From assembly GCF_003231285.1 (NCBI RefSeq), contig NZ_QKNS01000004.1, forward strand, positions 1 to 64,000: 64,000 nt of DNA, given 5' to 3'. Below the pieces are notes generated by a model. The model was not told the origin of the DNA and did not search any database. It saw only the letters and a program-made list of their open reading frames with translations. The stretch is from Hymenobacter sediminis. GTDB taxonomy: Bacteria > Bacteroidota > Bacteroidia > Cytophagales > Hymenobacteraceae. Positions 52,398-61,861 of the stretch are shown piece after piece; the stretch's first letter is position 1; every line of letters starts with the position of its first letter. The position numbers and the translations under genes are program-made.

Positions 52398-53195
52398 ATG
52401 GTCAATGTGCTGAAGCGTAACAACGTCCGGGTACTAGGACAAGGCGCTCAGACGCTGCTTTTCGTGAATGGCTTCGGGTGCGACCAAAGCATCTGGCGTT
52501 ACATTCTGCCGGCATTTTCTACCCAGTACCAGTTAGTGCTCTTCGACCATGTGGGCGCAGGCCTCTCAGACACGACAGCGTATGATCTGGAAAAGTACGC
52601 TTCTCTGGAGGGCTATGCCCAAGATGTGCTTGACATCTGCCACTCCCTCAACCTGCAGCAACCTATCTTGATTGGGCACTCTGTGGGTGCTACCATTGGC
52701 ATGCTGGCAGCCATCCGGGAGCCGCAAACGTTCCAACGACTGCTGTTACTGTGCCCCTCGCCGTGCTATTTAAACGAGGCTGACTACTACGGCGGCTTTG
52801 AGCGCGACGATGTAGTGCGCATGCTGGCCTTTATGGAGCAGGATTATGTAGGCTGGGCCGATATGTTTGCTTCGGTTGTTATGGGCAACCCCGACCGACC
52901 TTCCTTAACGGCTGAGCTCACGCATAGCTTTTGCCAGAACGACCCCGTTATTGCCAAGCAATTTGCCCGGGTTACGTTTCTCTCTGACAACCGCCAAGAC
53001 ATTGCTCAACTGCGCGTGCCCTGCCTGCTGATTCAGTGTGCCCAGGACTATGTGGCCCCGCGCGAGGTAGGCGAATTCCTGCAAGCAGTCATTCCTGGCT
53101 CTACACTCGTGACGCTGCCAGTATCAGGCCATTGCCCCCACGTTAGTGCCCCCACGGAAACCCTGCAGGCCATGGAAGATTTTATGGCAGCCTAA
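52398..53195 (+). CDS. Alpha/beta hydrolase, RsbQ-like
   Basis: A 265-residue hydrolase close in length and motifs to RsbQ and KAI2/D14 proteins. Catalytic Ser is in LIGHSVGATIG, Asp in CAQDYVAP, His in VSGHCPHVS; oxyanion region FVNGFGCDQSIWRYILPAF. No signal peptide. RsbQ acts with RsbP in the sigma-B energy stress path, but no RsbP-like gene is adjacent here. Preceded by an AT-rich 200-bp leader with TTGACAATTATTTG, a possible promoter. Confidence 0.9.
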   Translation: MVNVLKRNNVRVLGQGAQTLLFVNGFGCDQSIWRYILPAFSTQYQLVLFDHVGAGLSDTTAYDLEKYASLEGYAQDVLDICHSLNLQQPILIGHSVGATIGMLAAIREPQTFQRLLLLCPSPCYLNEADYYGGFERDDVVRMLAFMEQDYVGWADMFASVVMGNPDRPSLTAELTHSFCQNDPVIAKQFARVTFLSDNRQDIAQLRVPCLLIQCAQDYVAPREVGEFLQAVIPGSTLVTLPVSGHCPHVSAPTETLQAMEDFMAA

Positions 53196-53235
53196 GCTTC
53201 CTACCCCCTTCATAATCAGCAAACCCTCTTATAGA

Positions 53236-53265
53236 GCAGCCTACTCCTGGCAGGCTGCATTTTAT
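53236..53265 (+). terminator. Terminator after RsbQ-like hydrolase
   Basis: Arms GCAGCCT and AGGCTGC followed by ATTTTATTT. Confidence 0.6.
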
Positions 53266-53362
53266 TTGCTATACGCGCCGCCTGGTACTTGCAAACTTTG
53301 TGCATCTTCAGCCAGTCAGGCAGCTAACTAGCTGGCTCTCTATAGTCCTTTATCAACAATCT

Positions 53363-54340
53363 ATGCCGTTTCGCTACCTATTCCTTGGCGGTTTCTTTCT
53401 GCTGCTGCCTTTCCTAACCCCTGCCCAAACGCCAGCCCCTGATAGCAGCTACACGGCTAAGCTACAGGCTCCGGGCGTGAAAATGATAACCATTGATGGG
53501 AAGTATAAAGTCTGGACTCAGAAGGTGGGGCAGGGTAACATTAAGCTGCTGCTGTTACACGGCGGCCCTGGCAACACCCACGAGTACTTCGAGAACTTCC
53601 CGGAATATTTAGCCAAAGAAGGCGTCGAAATCTATTATTACGACCAGCTCAACTCCTACCACTCCGACAAAACGGACGACAAAAGCGTCTGGAATATTAA
53701 TCGGTTTATAGAGGAAGTAGAGCAGGTGCGCCAAGGACTGGGGCTAGATAACTTTTATCTGCTGGGGCACTCCTGGGGTGGTATGCTGGCCTTGGAGTAC
53801 GCCGCCAAATATCCACAGCACCTGAAAGGCCTTATTACCTCCGATATTGGCTACAAGGCCACCGTGTTCAACAAGCACCGCTTCAGCCAGTACGCCGATA
53901 TCATTCGGCGTCGGTCGGCCAAGGAGGGCAAAGTCATAGCCGGTCTCGACACTATGGGCCTCAAAGCCCTGTCACAGTACATCACGCCGGAGGTTATGAC
54001 GGAGTTTCGGCAACTGCACATGATGCGCCTGCCTAAGGAGCCCGCCACGTTTACCCGCAGCCAGGCCCACATCACGCGCACGTACGCCGGCTACTTTATG
54101 CCCTTCATGCTGGCCTGGGACTTCTCTGATCGGCTGGCATCCATCAAACCGCCTACCCTAGTTATCGGCTCCCAGTACGACTTCATCCCCACTGCCGACA
54201 TCGACTATATGCAGCGGCAGATTCCGAACTGCCAGAAGTACATCTGCCCCGAAGGCTCGCACTACGCCATGTGGGACGACCCGCAGCATTACTTTCCCGC
54301 TCTCATTAAGTTTCTGCGCAAAACAGAGCGAAAAGGGTAA
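53363..54340 (+). CDS. Proline iminopeptidase-type S33 peptidase, secreted
   Basis: A 325-residue alpha/beta hydrolase from the ATG at 53363 (MPFRYLFLGGFFLLLPFL). Signal peptide ends TPAQT near 23. Catalytic Ser in LLGHSWGGMLALEYA, Asp in IGSQYDFIPTAD, His in PEGSHYAMWDD; oxyanion motif LLLHGGPGNTHEYF. The HGGPG and GHSWGG signatures are those of proline iminopeptidases. It probably frees N-terminal proline from peptides. Confidence 0.93.
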   Translation: MPFRYLFLGGFFLLLPFLTPAQTPAPDSSYTAKLQAPGVKMITIDGKYKVWTQKVGQGNIKLLLLHGGPGNTHEYFENFPEYLAKEGVEIYYYDQLNSYHSDKTDDKSVWNINRFIEEVEQVRQGLGLDNFYLLGHSWGGMLALEYAAKYPQHLKGLITSDIGYKATVFNKHRFSQYADIIRRRSAKEGKVIAGLDTMGLKALSQYITPEVMTEFRQLHMMRLPKEPATFTRSQAHITRTYAGYFMPFMLAWDFSDRLASIKPPTLVIGSQYDFIPTADIDYMQRQIPNCQKYICPEGSHYAMWDDPQHYFPALIKFLRKTERKG

Positions 54341-54368
54341 TTTGTAGTAGTGCAAATCTACCCCGGCC

Positions 54369-54658
54369 ATGACCGTCGAATACGTTCGCTACCGCATTGA
54401 CCCTGAGCAGCAACCCTCTTCTGTGGAAGCCATTCATCAGGTCAATCAGCTACCGGCTATTGCGCCCGACTGTCTTAACTACCAACTGGCTCACTGCGAG
54501 GAAGAACCTACCCTATTCATCTGGCGCATTGAGTGGGCCTCTGTGGAGCAGCACCTAAACGGCTTCCGCAAGAGCCCGGAGTTTAGGCTTTTTTTCAGTT
54601 GGTAAAGCCGTTTTACCAAAGCACTCAGGAAATGAACCATTACGCGGCAGTGGGGTAA
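54369..54658 (+). pseudogene. Antibiotic-biosynthesis-monooxygenase family gene, frameshifted
   Basis: The ATG at 54369 opens a 78-residue frame matching an ABM (quinol monooxygenase-like) domain: MTVEYVRYRID, EEEPTLFIWRIEWASVEQHLN, GFRKSPEFRLFF. The frame stops at 54605 right after, at a point where the domain should continue. A second frame immediately following (from about 54596 to 54658) reads KPFYQSTQEMNHYAAVG, which is the missing C-terminal end of the family. One extra T in the T7 tract at 54589-54595 would join them. Either a real frameshift or a homopolymer sequencing error. Confidence 0.85.
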
Positions 54659-54719
54659 GGCCGGTCAGGCAGGACTGCCCCCGTACACAGTCCATTTCGT
54701 TCCGAAACTTTAAGCTAGC

Positions 54720-55136
54720 ATGCACAAGAATCATCCTGACATGCACATACTTGATGAGACCGATGTGTACATATTAGGCCACGTCTTTGAGGATGCTTAT
54801 CTGATTAGAAAACGTAACGGCGAATATGTTTTCGAGGATGACTTTTACGGCGACCCACGATGTGGTTGCATCGATCCTGCTAATGAATGGGCAGTAATAG
54901 CTGGGGAACACATTTCTCTGTGGCACGCTAAAAAAGGACTTACTAAGTTCTCATCTTCGGAGCACCGATGGGCTCAAGACTTACGATTAAAAGATAATCT
55001 AATCGAGTTACTTATTGATCCTTGGGGAAGCCAAGCAGCTATTTGGGAGCTAAATCCAGTTACAGCTGTAATTCAGAAGCGCAGAGACTTTTTTGACTAT
55101 CTGGGCAAGGATTACGCAGAGTTGATTGATTGGTAA
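54720..55136 (+). CDS. Hypothetical protein, AT-richer, possible accessory or immunity gene
   Basis: A 138-residue acidic soluble protein. It has WAVIAGEHISLWHAK and WAQDLRLKDNLIELLIDPWGS, Trp-rich segments like those of small immunity-type proteins, but no family is recognised. Its codon and base composition are lower in GC than the neighbours, suggesting transfer. It lies alone between the broken monooxygenase gene and an ABC exporter. Confidence 0.6.
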   Translation: MHKNHPDMHILDETDVYILGHVFEDAYLIRKRNGEYVFEDDFYGDPRCGCIDPANEWAVIAGEHISLWHAKKGLTKFSSSEHRWAQDLRLKDNLIELLIDPWGSQAAIWELNPVTAVIQKRRDFFDYLGKDYAELIDW

Positions 55137-55207
55137 GCTCCTGCCATCAATAACCCCTACCCCCTTACGCTCGTCTAACCGGCTACCGCTCACCTAGCCT
55201 ATGTTGC

Positions 55208-57019
55208 ATGAGTCTTTGGGAGATTATAAAACGCCTTTTCCCGTACGTAAGGCCCTACCGAGGGCTGGTTATTGCCACCCTGCTGCTCACGCTGGTGGGC
55301 TCATTGGCCGCCCAGGTAAACCCGTTTGTGCTGCGCTACACCGTGGACACAGTGCAGGGCCTGCTCAACGGCAATGCTACGCTGGCGGCTGGCATGCCCA
55401 TGCTGCTGCTAGTAAGTGGGCTGCTGCTGGGCAAGGAAATTATCAACACGTTTATTCAGTTCGGGCAGAAGTTCTACGGCGAGAAAATCCGCATCAACGT
55501 ATCCAGCACGCTTATTCAGGATGCCGTGCATAAGGTGCTGGGTTATCAGCTGGGTTTCTACGCCGATAATGGCAACCAGACCGGCAAGCTCCAGACCCGC
55601 ATCGACCGGGGCGTGGAAAGCCTGATGAAGCTGGTACAGAACTTCTTTATTGACATTCTGCCGCTCTTTGCTAATTCCATTGTGGCCCTGGTGGTCATGT
55701 TCACGGCCAACGTGTATGTAGGGCTAGTGGCTGTGGCCGTGCTGCCGGTGTACTTCTGGCTGAGCTACCGCCAGGCCGATAAGCTTAATGGCACCCGCCG
55801 GGCCCTGCGTGGCCTGCGCGAGGCCCGCAGCCAGGGCCTGGTCAACCTCATCGATTCGGCGGTGGTTATCAAAAGCTTCGTGCGCGAAGACTACGAGGAG
55901 CAGAAGCAGGCCAAAACACAGCAAAACCTGCAGGAAGCCCAGCTCCAGACGCGCAAAACCAACTTCCTCTACGACGGCCTCAAGACCTTCACCGAGCAGA
56001 TAGGGGTAGTACTGATCATCATCCTGACAGCCTATTTAGTACTCGATAGGCAAATCAGCATCGGAGCCATCATGTTCCACATTCTGCTGTTCAACAACGT
56101 GTCGGCGCCCATCCGGCAGCTGCACCGCATCTACGACGAAATGAACGACGCCCTCACCTATTCTGAAGGTTTCTTCGACATTCTGGATGCGAAAAACGCC
56201 ACCGAGCCGACAGGCCCGCTCAAGCCTGAGGACCTGCAGGGCACCTTCGATATCTGCAACGTGGACTTCACTTACCCAAGCGGCACCCAAGCCCTGCACG
56301 ATGTATGTTTAACCATTGAGGCGGGCAAAACTACCGCGCTGGTGGGCCTGAGCGGGGCCGGCAAGAGCACCATCATCAACCTGCTCTGCAAATTTTACGC
56401 CCCCGACCATGGCAAAATGCTGCTCGATGGCAAGCCCCTGGCCGACTATGATACCCATGCCCTGCGCCAGCAGATTGGCCTAGTGCTCCAGAAAAACCAC
56501 ATTTTCAAAGGCACCATTGAGGAAAACATCCGCTATGGACTGATGAACGCCACCTTCGAGCAGATTCAGGCCGCGGCCAAACAAGCCTACCTGCACGAGC
56601 AGATTATGGAGCTACCCAGGGGGTACCAGTCCGATGCCCAGCAGCTTTCGGGTGGGCAGCAGCAGCGCATTGCCATTGCCCGCCTGTTCCTAAAAAACCC
56701 ACCCATCATCTTCCTCGACGAGCCTACCGCCTCCCTCGACGCCATTGCCACTGAGCAAATCAAAAACTCCCTCGACGCCATCAAGCAGGGCCGCACGGTA
56801 GTTATCATCTCTCACTCCCTGGCGCAGATTGTCGACTCCGACGTCATCTACGTGATGAAGCAGGGCCGCATGGTCGAAAGCGGCACCCACGAGCAGCTCT
56901 ACGACCTACGCGGCACCTACCGTGAAATCTTCGACGCCTCAGCCCGCAGCCTCAACATCGAGAAGCTGGCCCGGGTGCTGGTGGATGACGGGGACGAGGT
57001 AGAGGATACGGCAGCGTGA
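55208..57019 (+). CDS. ABC transporter, fused permease/ATP-binding protein
   Basis: A 603-residue half-transporter of the exporter class. Membrane domain residues 1-310 with six helices; ATPase domain about 345-580 with Walker A GLSGAGKST, Q-loop LVLQKNHIFKGT, signature LSGGQQQRIA, Walker B PIIFLDEPTASLD and H-loop ISHSLAQ. It probably forms a homodimer exporting lipids, peptides or drugs; substrate unknown. A short acidic tail follows. Confidence 0.93.
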   Translation: MSLWEIIKRLFPYVRPYRGLVIATLLLTLVGSLAAQVNPFVLRYTVDTVQGLLNGNATLAAGMPMLLLVSGLLLGKEIINTFIQFGQKFYGEKIRINVSSTLIQDAVHKVLGYQLGFYADNGNQTGKLQTRIDRGVESLMKLVQNFFIDILPLFANSIVALVVMFTANVYVGLVAVAVLPVYFWLSYRQADKLNGTRRALRGLREARSQGLVNLIDSAVVIKSFVREDYEEQKQAKTQQNLQEAQLQTRKTNFLYDGLKTFTEQIGVVLIIILTAYLVLDRQISIGAIMFHILLFNNVSAPIRQLHRIYDEMNDALTYSEGFFDILDAKNATEPTGPLKPEDLQGTFDICNVDFTYPSGTQALHDVCLTIEAGKTTALVGLSGAGKSTIINLLCKFYAPDHGKMLLDGKPLADYDTHALRQQIGLVLQKNHIFKGTIEENIRYGLMNATFEQIQAAAKQAYLHEQIMELPRGYQSDAQQLSGGQQQRIAIARLFLKNPPIIFLDEPTASLDAIATEQIKNSLDAIKQGRTVVIISHSLAQIVDSDVIYVMKQGRMVESGTHEQLYDLRGTYREIFDASARSLNIEKLARVLVDDGDEVEDTAA

Positions 57020-57072
57020 GGTAGCTTGGTTATTATTGTACTGCCTTTCTGCTTCCTAGCTAATGTACTTCA

Positions 57073-57582
57073 ATGAAGTTGTTTCGCACTTGCATTATAT
57101 CGGCCTTTACGCTTATTAACCTCTCCTGCTATGCGCAGGCAGATTACACCCCCAAAGAAAATTGGTGTATCCAGAAGGCCACAGACCAAAGCAATAATGA
57201 TGTGCTCATTACTGCTAACCTGAGCTATAAAGACTATGCATACAAAGCCTCTTTTCCTTGGTGCCTGGCAGTAAATATTATAACTGTTAATAAATATCCC
57301 AACGGTCATCCGACACCTGAGGAAGCTGCTGTTTTGAATGATACGGAGGATATTATCACCTCTGCTTTACGCCAAGCCGGTGTGATACAGTATGTAGGGC
57401 GTGTTACCGTTAAGGATTATCGGGAGCTGTACTATTTCGTGGCTGATCCGGAAAGAGCAGATGCAATACTTTCACGCCTTACCAAAAAACGTCAGCCGAG
57501 AAGATGGGAATACAGCATGCAACAAGATCCTCAATGGGAACGTGTGGCGCCTTTTTTCAGCGGCACCCCCAAATGCCTATAG
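57073..57582 (+). CDS. Secreted DUF695-like protein
   Basis: A 169-residue protein with a signal peptide (MKLFRTCIISAFTLINLSCYA, cleavage about 22). The rest carries DUF695-like features: WCLAVNIITVNKYPNGHPT, ELYYFVADPERADAIL, and the end YSMQQDPQWERVAPFF. AT-richer than the flanks, suggesting acquisition. DUF695 proteins appear near polymorphic toxin immunity genes. Family call is moderate. Confidence 0.6.
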   Translation: MKLFRTCIISAFTLINLSCYAQADYTPKENWCIQKATDQSNNDVLITANLSYKDYAYKASFPWCLAVNIITVNKYPNGHPTPEEAAVLNDTEDIITSALRQAGVIQYVGRVTVKDYRELYYFVADPERADAILSRLTKKRQPRRWEYSMQQDPQWERVAPFFSGTPKCL

Positions 57583-57775
57583 CCGTTTTGGGCCTACCTA
57601 GCGTGAGCTTAGCGCAGTGGTAGCCCATAACGGAGAAGGTTTGTCAGCACTCAGCTAACACCGCGCCGCTCAGAAGTTGTTGTGCTAGCGGGTGTGGTGA
57701 TAACTTGCTTCACAATCCAGCGCAGGTTGCGTTATATTAAACTCGTGCTAATACTATCCTACTTATCTCCTTCTT

Positions 57776-58435
57776 ATGAACGACATCACTGCTAAGTTCT
57801 TTCAAGCCTATTGGCAACCTGGTATGATGGAGGTGTACACAGAAGATGTGTCCGCAGCCATGATGGCAGGGCCAGTAAATGAGGATGGATGGTTCGAGTG
57901 GAAGCTGGCCGAAGGCACGCTACTCGATGCTGAGTACGAAAGATTGGCCAAGGCTCATGGAGTGCTGTTGCCACCGAGTTTCATCGACTGGCACAAGGCG
58001 TTCTTCTTCTGCGACGGAGACTGTTTTATCGCCAGACTACCTCCATCGCTGCCGAACGAGCCCCTAAGGCATTTAGCTGCCGAGCTAAAAACGGGCGAGT
58101 ATCTAGATCTGACTACGCAGGGGCTATACACTTTTGCGCAGGCCAACAACGACGCTGGCCCGTTGGTGTTTGATGCACGCCAGCCAGTAGAGAACAATGA
58201 GTTTCCCATCCGGGAGTACGAGCATGACGCTGGAAACTATTCGGGTGACTTGGCAGGCTTGAGTGAGGTTATTTTCTCCTCGTTCAGCAAAATGCTGGAG
58301 TGCCTCACCTTTTTCTTGAATCGCCCCAAAGCAATGGACCAGACAGAAGCAGTGCGTGCTTTTTTTACTATTGACCCAACTGGGGCCGGGGGACCAGGTA
58401 GGGAGTATTGGTTAAGCCAGTTCGTAGAGCACTGA
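57776..58435 (+). CDS. SMI1/KNR4 (SUKH)-like immunity-type protein
   Basis: A 219-residue soluble acidic protein. SUKH-like features: LPPSFIDWHKAFFFCDGDCFIARLP, the acidic loop LVFDARQPVENNEFPIREY, and the final helix SEVIFSSFSKMLECLTFFL. The SUKH superfamily includes many immunity proteins to bacterial nuclease and deaminase toxins. About 190 bp separates it from the DUF695-like gene. No toxin gene adjoins. Confidence 0.65.
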   Translation: MNDITAKFFQAYWQPGMMEVYTEDVSAAMMAGPVNEDGWFEWKLAEGTLLDAEYERLAKAHGVLLPPSFIDWHKAFFFCDGDCFIARLPPSLPNEPLRHLAAELKTGEYLDLTTQGLYTFAQANNDAGPLVFDARQPVENNEFPIREYEHDAGNYSGDLAGLSEVIFSSFSKMLECLTFFLNRPKAMDQTEAVRAFFTIDPTGAGGPGREYWLSQFVEH

Positions 58436-58483
58436 TTACCTTGTTAAATCGACACAAGCTAATTCGCCACCTCCCCCATTTCC

Positions 58484-58747
58484 ATGACCCTCGACCTGAC
58501 CGGCATCACCAGCAAAGCGGCCATTCACCAGCTATTCAAGGAGAAGCTGGGCTTTGAAGACTGGTACGGCCCGAGCTGGGACGCCTTCTGGGATTCTGTT
58601 GTGGCCATTGTTGAAATGCCGGAGCAGCTCACGCTCATCAACTGGCAAGAATTCGCTGAAAGCTGCCCCCGCGACATGCAGATTCTGCGGCAGGTAATGG
58701 AGGACTATGCGGTGGAAATGGCCCCCAAGCGCATCGTGCTGGCCTGA
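58484..58747 (+). CDS. Barstar family protein (ribonuclease inhibitor)
   Basis: An 87-residue protein of barstar length. It has DLTGITSKAAIHQLFKEKLG, FEDWYGPSWDAFWDSVVAI with the conserved YGxNxDAxWD-type segment, and LTLINWQEFAESCP. Barstars block barnase-type ribonucleases by covering the active site. No barnase or polymorphic toxin gene is within the window, so this is an orphan immunity gene. Confidence 0.85.
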   Translation: MTLDLTGITSKAAIHQLFKEKLGFEDWYGPSWDAFWDSVVAIVEMPEQLTLINWQEFAESCPRDMQILRQVMEDYAVEMAPKRIVLA

Positions 58748-58885
58748 TTCTGTGCCCTTCCTACCTGGTACACTTTTTACAAACCAATTCCTACCCTTTC
58801 GGCTAACACAAAGGGCATTTCAATTAAACCGGCGTTTCGGACGGTGTGGACCTTTGCTAGCGTCAACCAACCGAAATAGCCTGTT

Positions 58886-59860
58886 ATGAAAGCGGTAAGA
58901 ATCCATGCGTTTGGCGGCCCAGAAGTGCTGCACCTGGAAGACGTGGCGCGGCCCGTGCCCGCAGCGGACGAAATCTTAATCAGGGTGTATGCCAGCGGCG
59001 TCAACCCCGCCGACTGGGTGGTGCGAGAAGGCGGCAACGACGTGCTGCGGCCCTACCTGAAATTGCCCATGACCCTGGGCTGGGACGCGGCCGGAATTGT
59101 AGAGGAAGTGGGAAGCGCGGTAACTGACTTCCGGAAAGGCGACGCCGTGTACGGGGAGCCTGATTTCCCCGGCGCCGGCAGCTACGCGGAATACTGCGCG
59201 GCCAAAGCCAGCCAATTCGCGCATAAGCCCCGGAGCCTCAGCTTCACTGAAGCGGCCGGGGTGCCGCTGGCCGGCCTCACGGCCTGGACGGCCCTCTTCG
59301 CCGACGGTAAGCTACAAGCCGGGCAACACGTCCTTGTTCAGGGTGCTGCGGGCGGCGTGGGTAGCCTGGCGGTGCAGTTTGCCAAAGCCAAAGGTGCCTA
59401 CGTCATCGGTACCGCCTCGGCCGCCAACCTGGACTACCTTCGACAACTGGGCGCCGATGAAGTGCTGGATTACCGCAGTCAGCCGGTGACAGAGTTGACT
59501 CAGGGCGTGGACCTGGTGCTGGAAGCTTCGCCGTTGCGCGACAATGCGGAGCGCCTGCGCACGGTGGCCGCCTTGCAGGATGGGGGCATCTTCGTCAGCG
59601 TGAACGTGGACTTCCCGTTCAGCGAGGAAGTGCTGGCCGCCCTGGCCGCCAAGCATGCCACCGGTCTGTTATCGAACAACCAGCCCCGGCAGGAGTGGCT
59701 AGCTGAAATGGCCGAGCTGATTGACGCTAGCAAAGTGAAGGTGGTCGTTAGCCGGGTTTATCCGCTGGAGCATGCTGCCGAAGCCCACCGCGAAAGCGAA
59801 ACCCGGCACGTGCGCGGCAAGTTGATACTGGAAATCCAGCAAGAAGCCGAGCCGGCATGA
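58886..59860 (+). CDS. NADP-dependent quinone oxidoreductase / MDR superfamily, zinc-independent
   Basis: A 324-residue medium-chain dehydrogenase/reductase. GroES-like domain (1-115) has GVNPADWVVREGGND and GWDAAGIVEEVG; Rossmann domain has VQGAAGGVGSLAVQFAKAKGA for NADPH. No zinc-ligand Cys set, so quinone oxidoreductase-type. It overlaps the downstream AraC gene by ATGA, making a likely enzyme-regulator operon. Confidence 0.93.
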   Translation: MKAVRIHAFGGPEVLHLEDVARPVPAADEILIRVYASGVNPADWVVREGGNDVLRPYLKLPMTLGWDAAGIVEEVGSAVTDFRKGDAVYGEPDFPGAGSYAEYCAAKASQFAHKPRSLSFTEAAGVPLAGLTAWTALFADGKLQAGQHVLVQGAAGGVGSLAVQFAKAKGAYVIGTASAANLDYLRQLGADEVLDYRSQPVTELTQGVDLVLEASPLRDNAERLRTVAALQDGGIFVSVNVDFPFSEEVLAALAAKHATGLLSNNQPRQEWLAEMAELIDASKVKVVVSRVYPLEHAAEAHRESETRHVRGKLILEIQQEAEPA

Positions 59861-60765
59861 GGCACTTTAAAACCATCAGCGAGTTTCACGCCTACCGGGG
59901 GCTGCCCAAGCCCCAGCACCCACTGCTCAGCGTAGTAGATGTCGGGACGGTTGGGCACCTGCACGACGGGGAGTCGACGCAGTTGCTGCTGGATTTTTAC
60001 ACCATTTCCGTCAAAAGAATGCGGAACGCGAAGGGCACCTACGGGCAGCAGCCGTTTGATTTCAATGAGGGCATCTTGTCCTTTATGGCGCCCCGGCAGG
60101 TGTTTAGCATTGCGGCAGTAAACCCAAACGAACAGATAGAAAAATCAGGGTGGGTAGTGTATATCCACCCTGATTTCATCTGGAATACGCCGCTGGCCAC
60201 AACCATCAAGCAGTACGACTTCTGGGATTATTCGCTGAATGAAGCCCTGTTTCTCTCGGCCAAGGAAGAAGCCAGCATCACGGCGCTCATTCTAGCCATT
60301 CAGGACGAGTATCACGCCAACATCGACCGGTTCAGCAAGCCCATTATCATTTCGCAGCTGGAAAGCCTATTGCATTACGCCGACCGGTATTATCACCGGC
60401 AGTTTATCACCCGCGAAAAAACCAATCATCAGGTACTGGCGCGGGTCGAGGACTTGTTGCGCGCGTATTTCAACAGTCCGGATGTGGCAGAAAAAGGTTT
60501 GCCGACTGTGCGCTACGTAGCCGAGCAGCTGCATCTTTCCCCGAAGTACCTGAGCAGCCTGCTGCGCGTATTGACGGGGCTGAACACCCAGCAGCATATT
60601 CACGCGCAGCTAATCGAAAAGGCTAAGGAACGCCTGTCTACCACCAGCCTGACCGTCAGCGAAATTGCGTACGAGCTGGGCTTTGAGCACCTGCAGTCCT
60701 TTAGCAAGCTCTTCAAGACCAAAACCACCCTTTCGCCGCTGGAATTCAGAGCTTCTTTTCAGTAG
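59857..60765 (+). CDS. AraC family transcriptional regulator
   Basis: A 302-residue regulator: an N-terminal ligand-binding cupin-like domain (about 1-160) and an AraC HTH pair at about 200-300 (TVRYVAEQLHLSPKYLSSLL, LTVSEIAYELGFEHLQSFSKLFK). Coupled by ATGA to the oxidoreductase and so probably regulates it or responds to its substrate. Confidence 0.93.
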   Translation: MRHFKTISEFHAYRGLPKPQHPLLSVVDVGTVGHLHDGESTQLLLDFYTISVKRMRNAKGTYGQQPFDFNEGILSFMAPRQVFSIAAVNPNEQIEKSGWVVYIHPDFIWNTPLATTIKQYDFWDYSLNEALFLSAKEEASITALILAIQDEYHANIDRFSKPIIISQLESLLHYADRYYHRQFITREKTNHQVLARVEDLLRAYFNSPDVAEKGLPTVRYVAEQLHLSPKYLSSLLRVLTGLNTQQHIHAQLIEKAKERLSTTSLTVSEIAYELGFEHLQSFSKLFKTKTTLSPLEFRASFQ

Positions 60766-60775
60766 CACACTAGGG

Positions 60776-60823
60776 CGCATATAGAGGTTGCTTTAGTAAC
60801 TGGACAAAGAATTACGGCAAGGT
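60776..60823 (-). repeat. Left copy of a diverged inverted repeat
   Basis: On the minus strand reads GACCTTGCCGTAATTCTTTG and TCCAGTTACTAAAGCAACC. The plus-strand copy at 62969-63016 has about eight in ten bases identical. The two flank the SDR and AraC genes. Confidence 0.55.
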
Positions 60824-60883
60824 CCTCAGCTGTTGCAGGCCATTGACCAGCACGTCGGCGGGCAGCTGGAAGGGCGACTCCAT
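60812..60883 (-). pseudogene. Short gene remnant (23 codons)
   Basis: On the minus strand an ATG at 60883 opens MESPFQLPADVLVNGLQQLR then ends after a few codons. The sequence looks protein-coding but truncated, and its end falls in the inverted repeat. Parent family not recognised; could also be chance. Confidence 0.3.
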
Positions 60884-60892
60884 TAGTCAACT

Positions 60893-61687
60893 TTATACTA
60901 CGGGCACTGTCCCCCCATCAATCAAATAATTGGCGCCGGTCAAGTAGGAGGCGGCTGGGGAAACCAAAAAATGAACCAGTGCCGCAACTTCCTCCGGTTC
61001 CGCCATGCGCCCCATGGGGATGCCGCCCGCTTGCGTCGCCAGTTGTTGAAAGGTTTCCTCCGTACTTAAGCCGGAAGTGGCCGCCGCCTTCTGAATGAGT
61101 CGCTGCATCAAAGGCGTGTTCGTCGCCCCTGGGGAGACGGTCAGCACGCGCACGCCCTGAGGAGCAAGTTCATTCGACAGGGCTTTGCTATAGGCATTGA
61201 GTCCTGCTTTGGACACGGCATACGCTAAATTGTGATGCCACACGGGTTTTAATCCAGCCATCGATGAAATATGAATAATCACTCCACTTTTTTTCGCCAG
61301 CATGTGGGGCAACAGTGCCCGGTCCAGCCGAATGGTAGCCAGCAAGTTGAATTGCAATTCCTGCTCCCAGTCTTGGTCCGTTAAGCTGCTAAATCCCCCG
61401 CGGGGTGCCGTCACGCCGCCCGTATTGTCGATCAGAATATCCAGGCCACCATACGTTTCGTTGATGGTTTGGGCCAACTGGTCTACCTGTTGCGGCTGGG
61501 TGATATCCGCTTGCAGGAAATGCTGGGCCGGATTGGCCTCCTCGGGAGGGTGGCGGGCGGTAATGATCACCCGGGCGCCTGCCTGGCTTAACTTGTCCGC
61601 AATGGCTTTGCCTATGCCTTTGGTGCCGCCCGTGACCAACGCCGTTTTCCCGGCTAGGTCTGGGTACTGCTGGTGGTTGCTCTCCAT
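60893..61687 (-). CDS. Short-chain dehydrogenase/reductase
   Basis: A 264-residue classical SDR from the ATG at 61687 ([20 protein letters not shown]). Cofactor motif [10 protein letters not shown], catalytic Ser in ISSMAG, Tyr and Lys in YAVSKAG; the usual NNAG is ILIDNTGG here. C-terminal [13 protein letters not shown]. Substrate unknown. The next gene upstream is the AraC regulator at 61862 on the same strand, likely its regulator. Bounded by the inverted repeat pair. Confidence 0.92.
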   Translation of the reverse strand: MESNHQQYPDLAGKTALVTGGTKGIGKAIADKLSQAGARVIITARHPPEEANPAQHFLQADITQPQQVDQLAQTINETYGGLDILIDNTGGVTAPRGGFSSLTDQDWEQELQFNLLATIRLDRALLPHMLAKKSGVIIHISSMAGLKPVWHHNLAYAVSKAGLNAYSKALSNELAPQGVRVLTVSPGATNTPLMQRLIQKAAATSGLSTEETFQQLATQAGGIPMGRMAEPEEVAALVHFLVSPAASYLTGANYLIDGGTVPVV

Positions 61688-61861
61688 TTGACTTATGGTG
61701 CTGAATAAATTACAGCCGCAAAGTTCTGGGCTTACTCCACCGGGCGGGTAATTGAAATCAATCGAAAAAGTATACGAAACACGCCATATCCCTTCTCGAC
61801 AGCTACCCTGCCTCACCCAGCTGGCGTGGGCCGACGGGGCAGCGGGGCCCGCACGCCTGGC

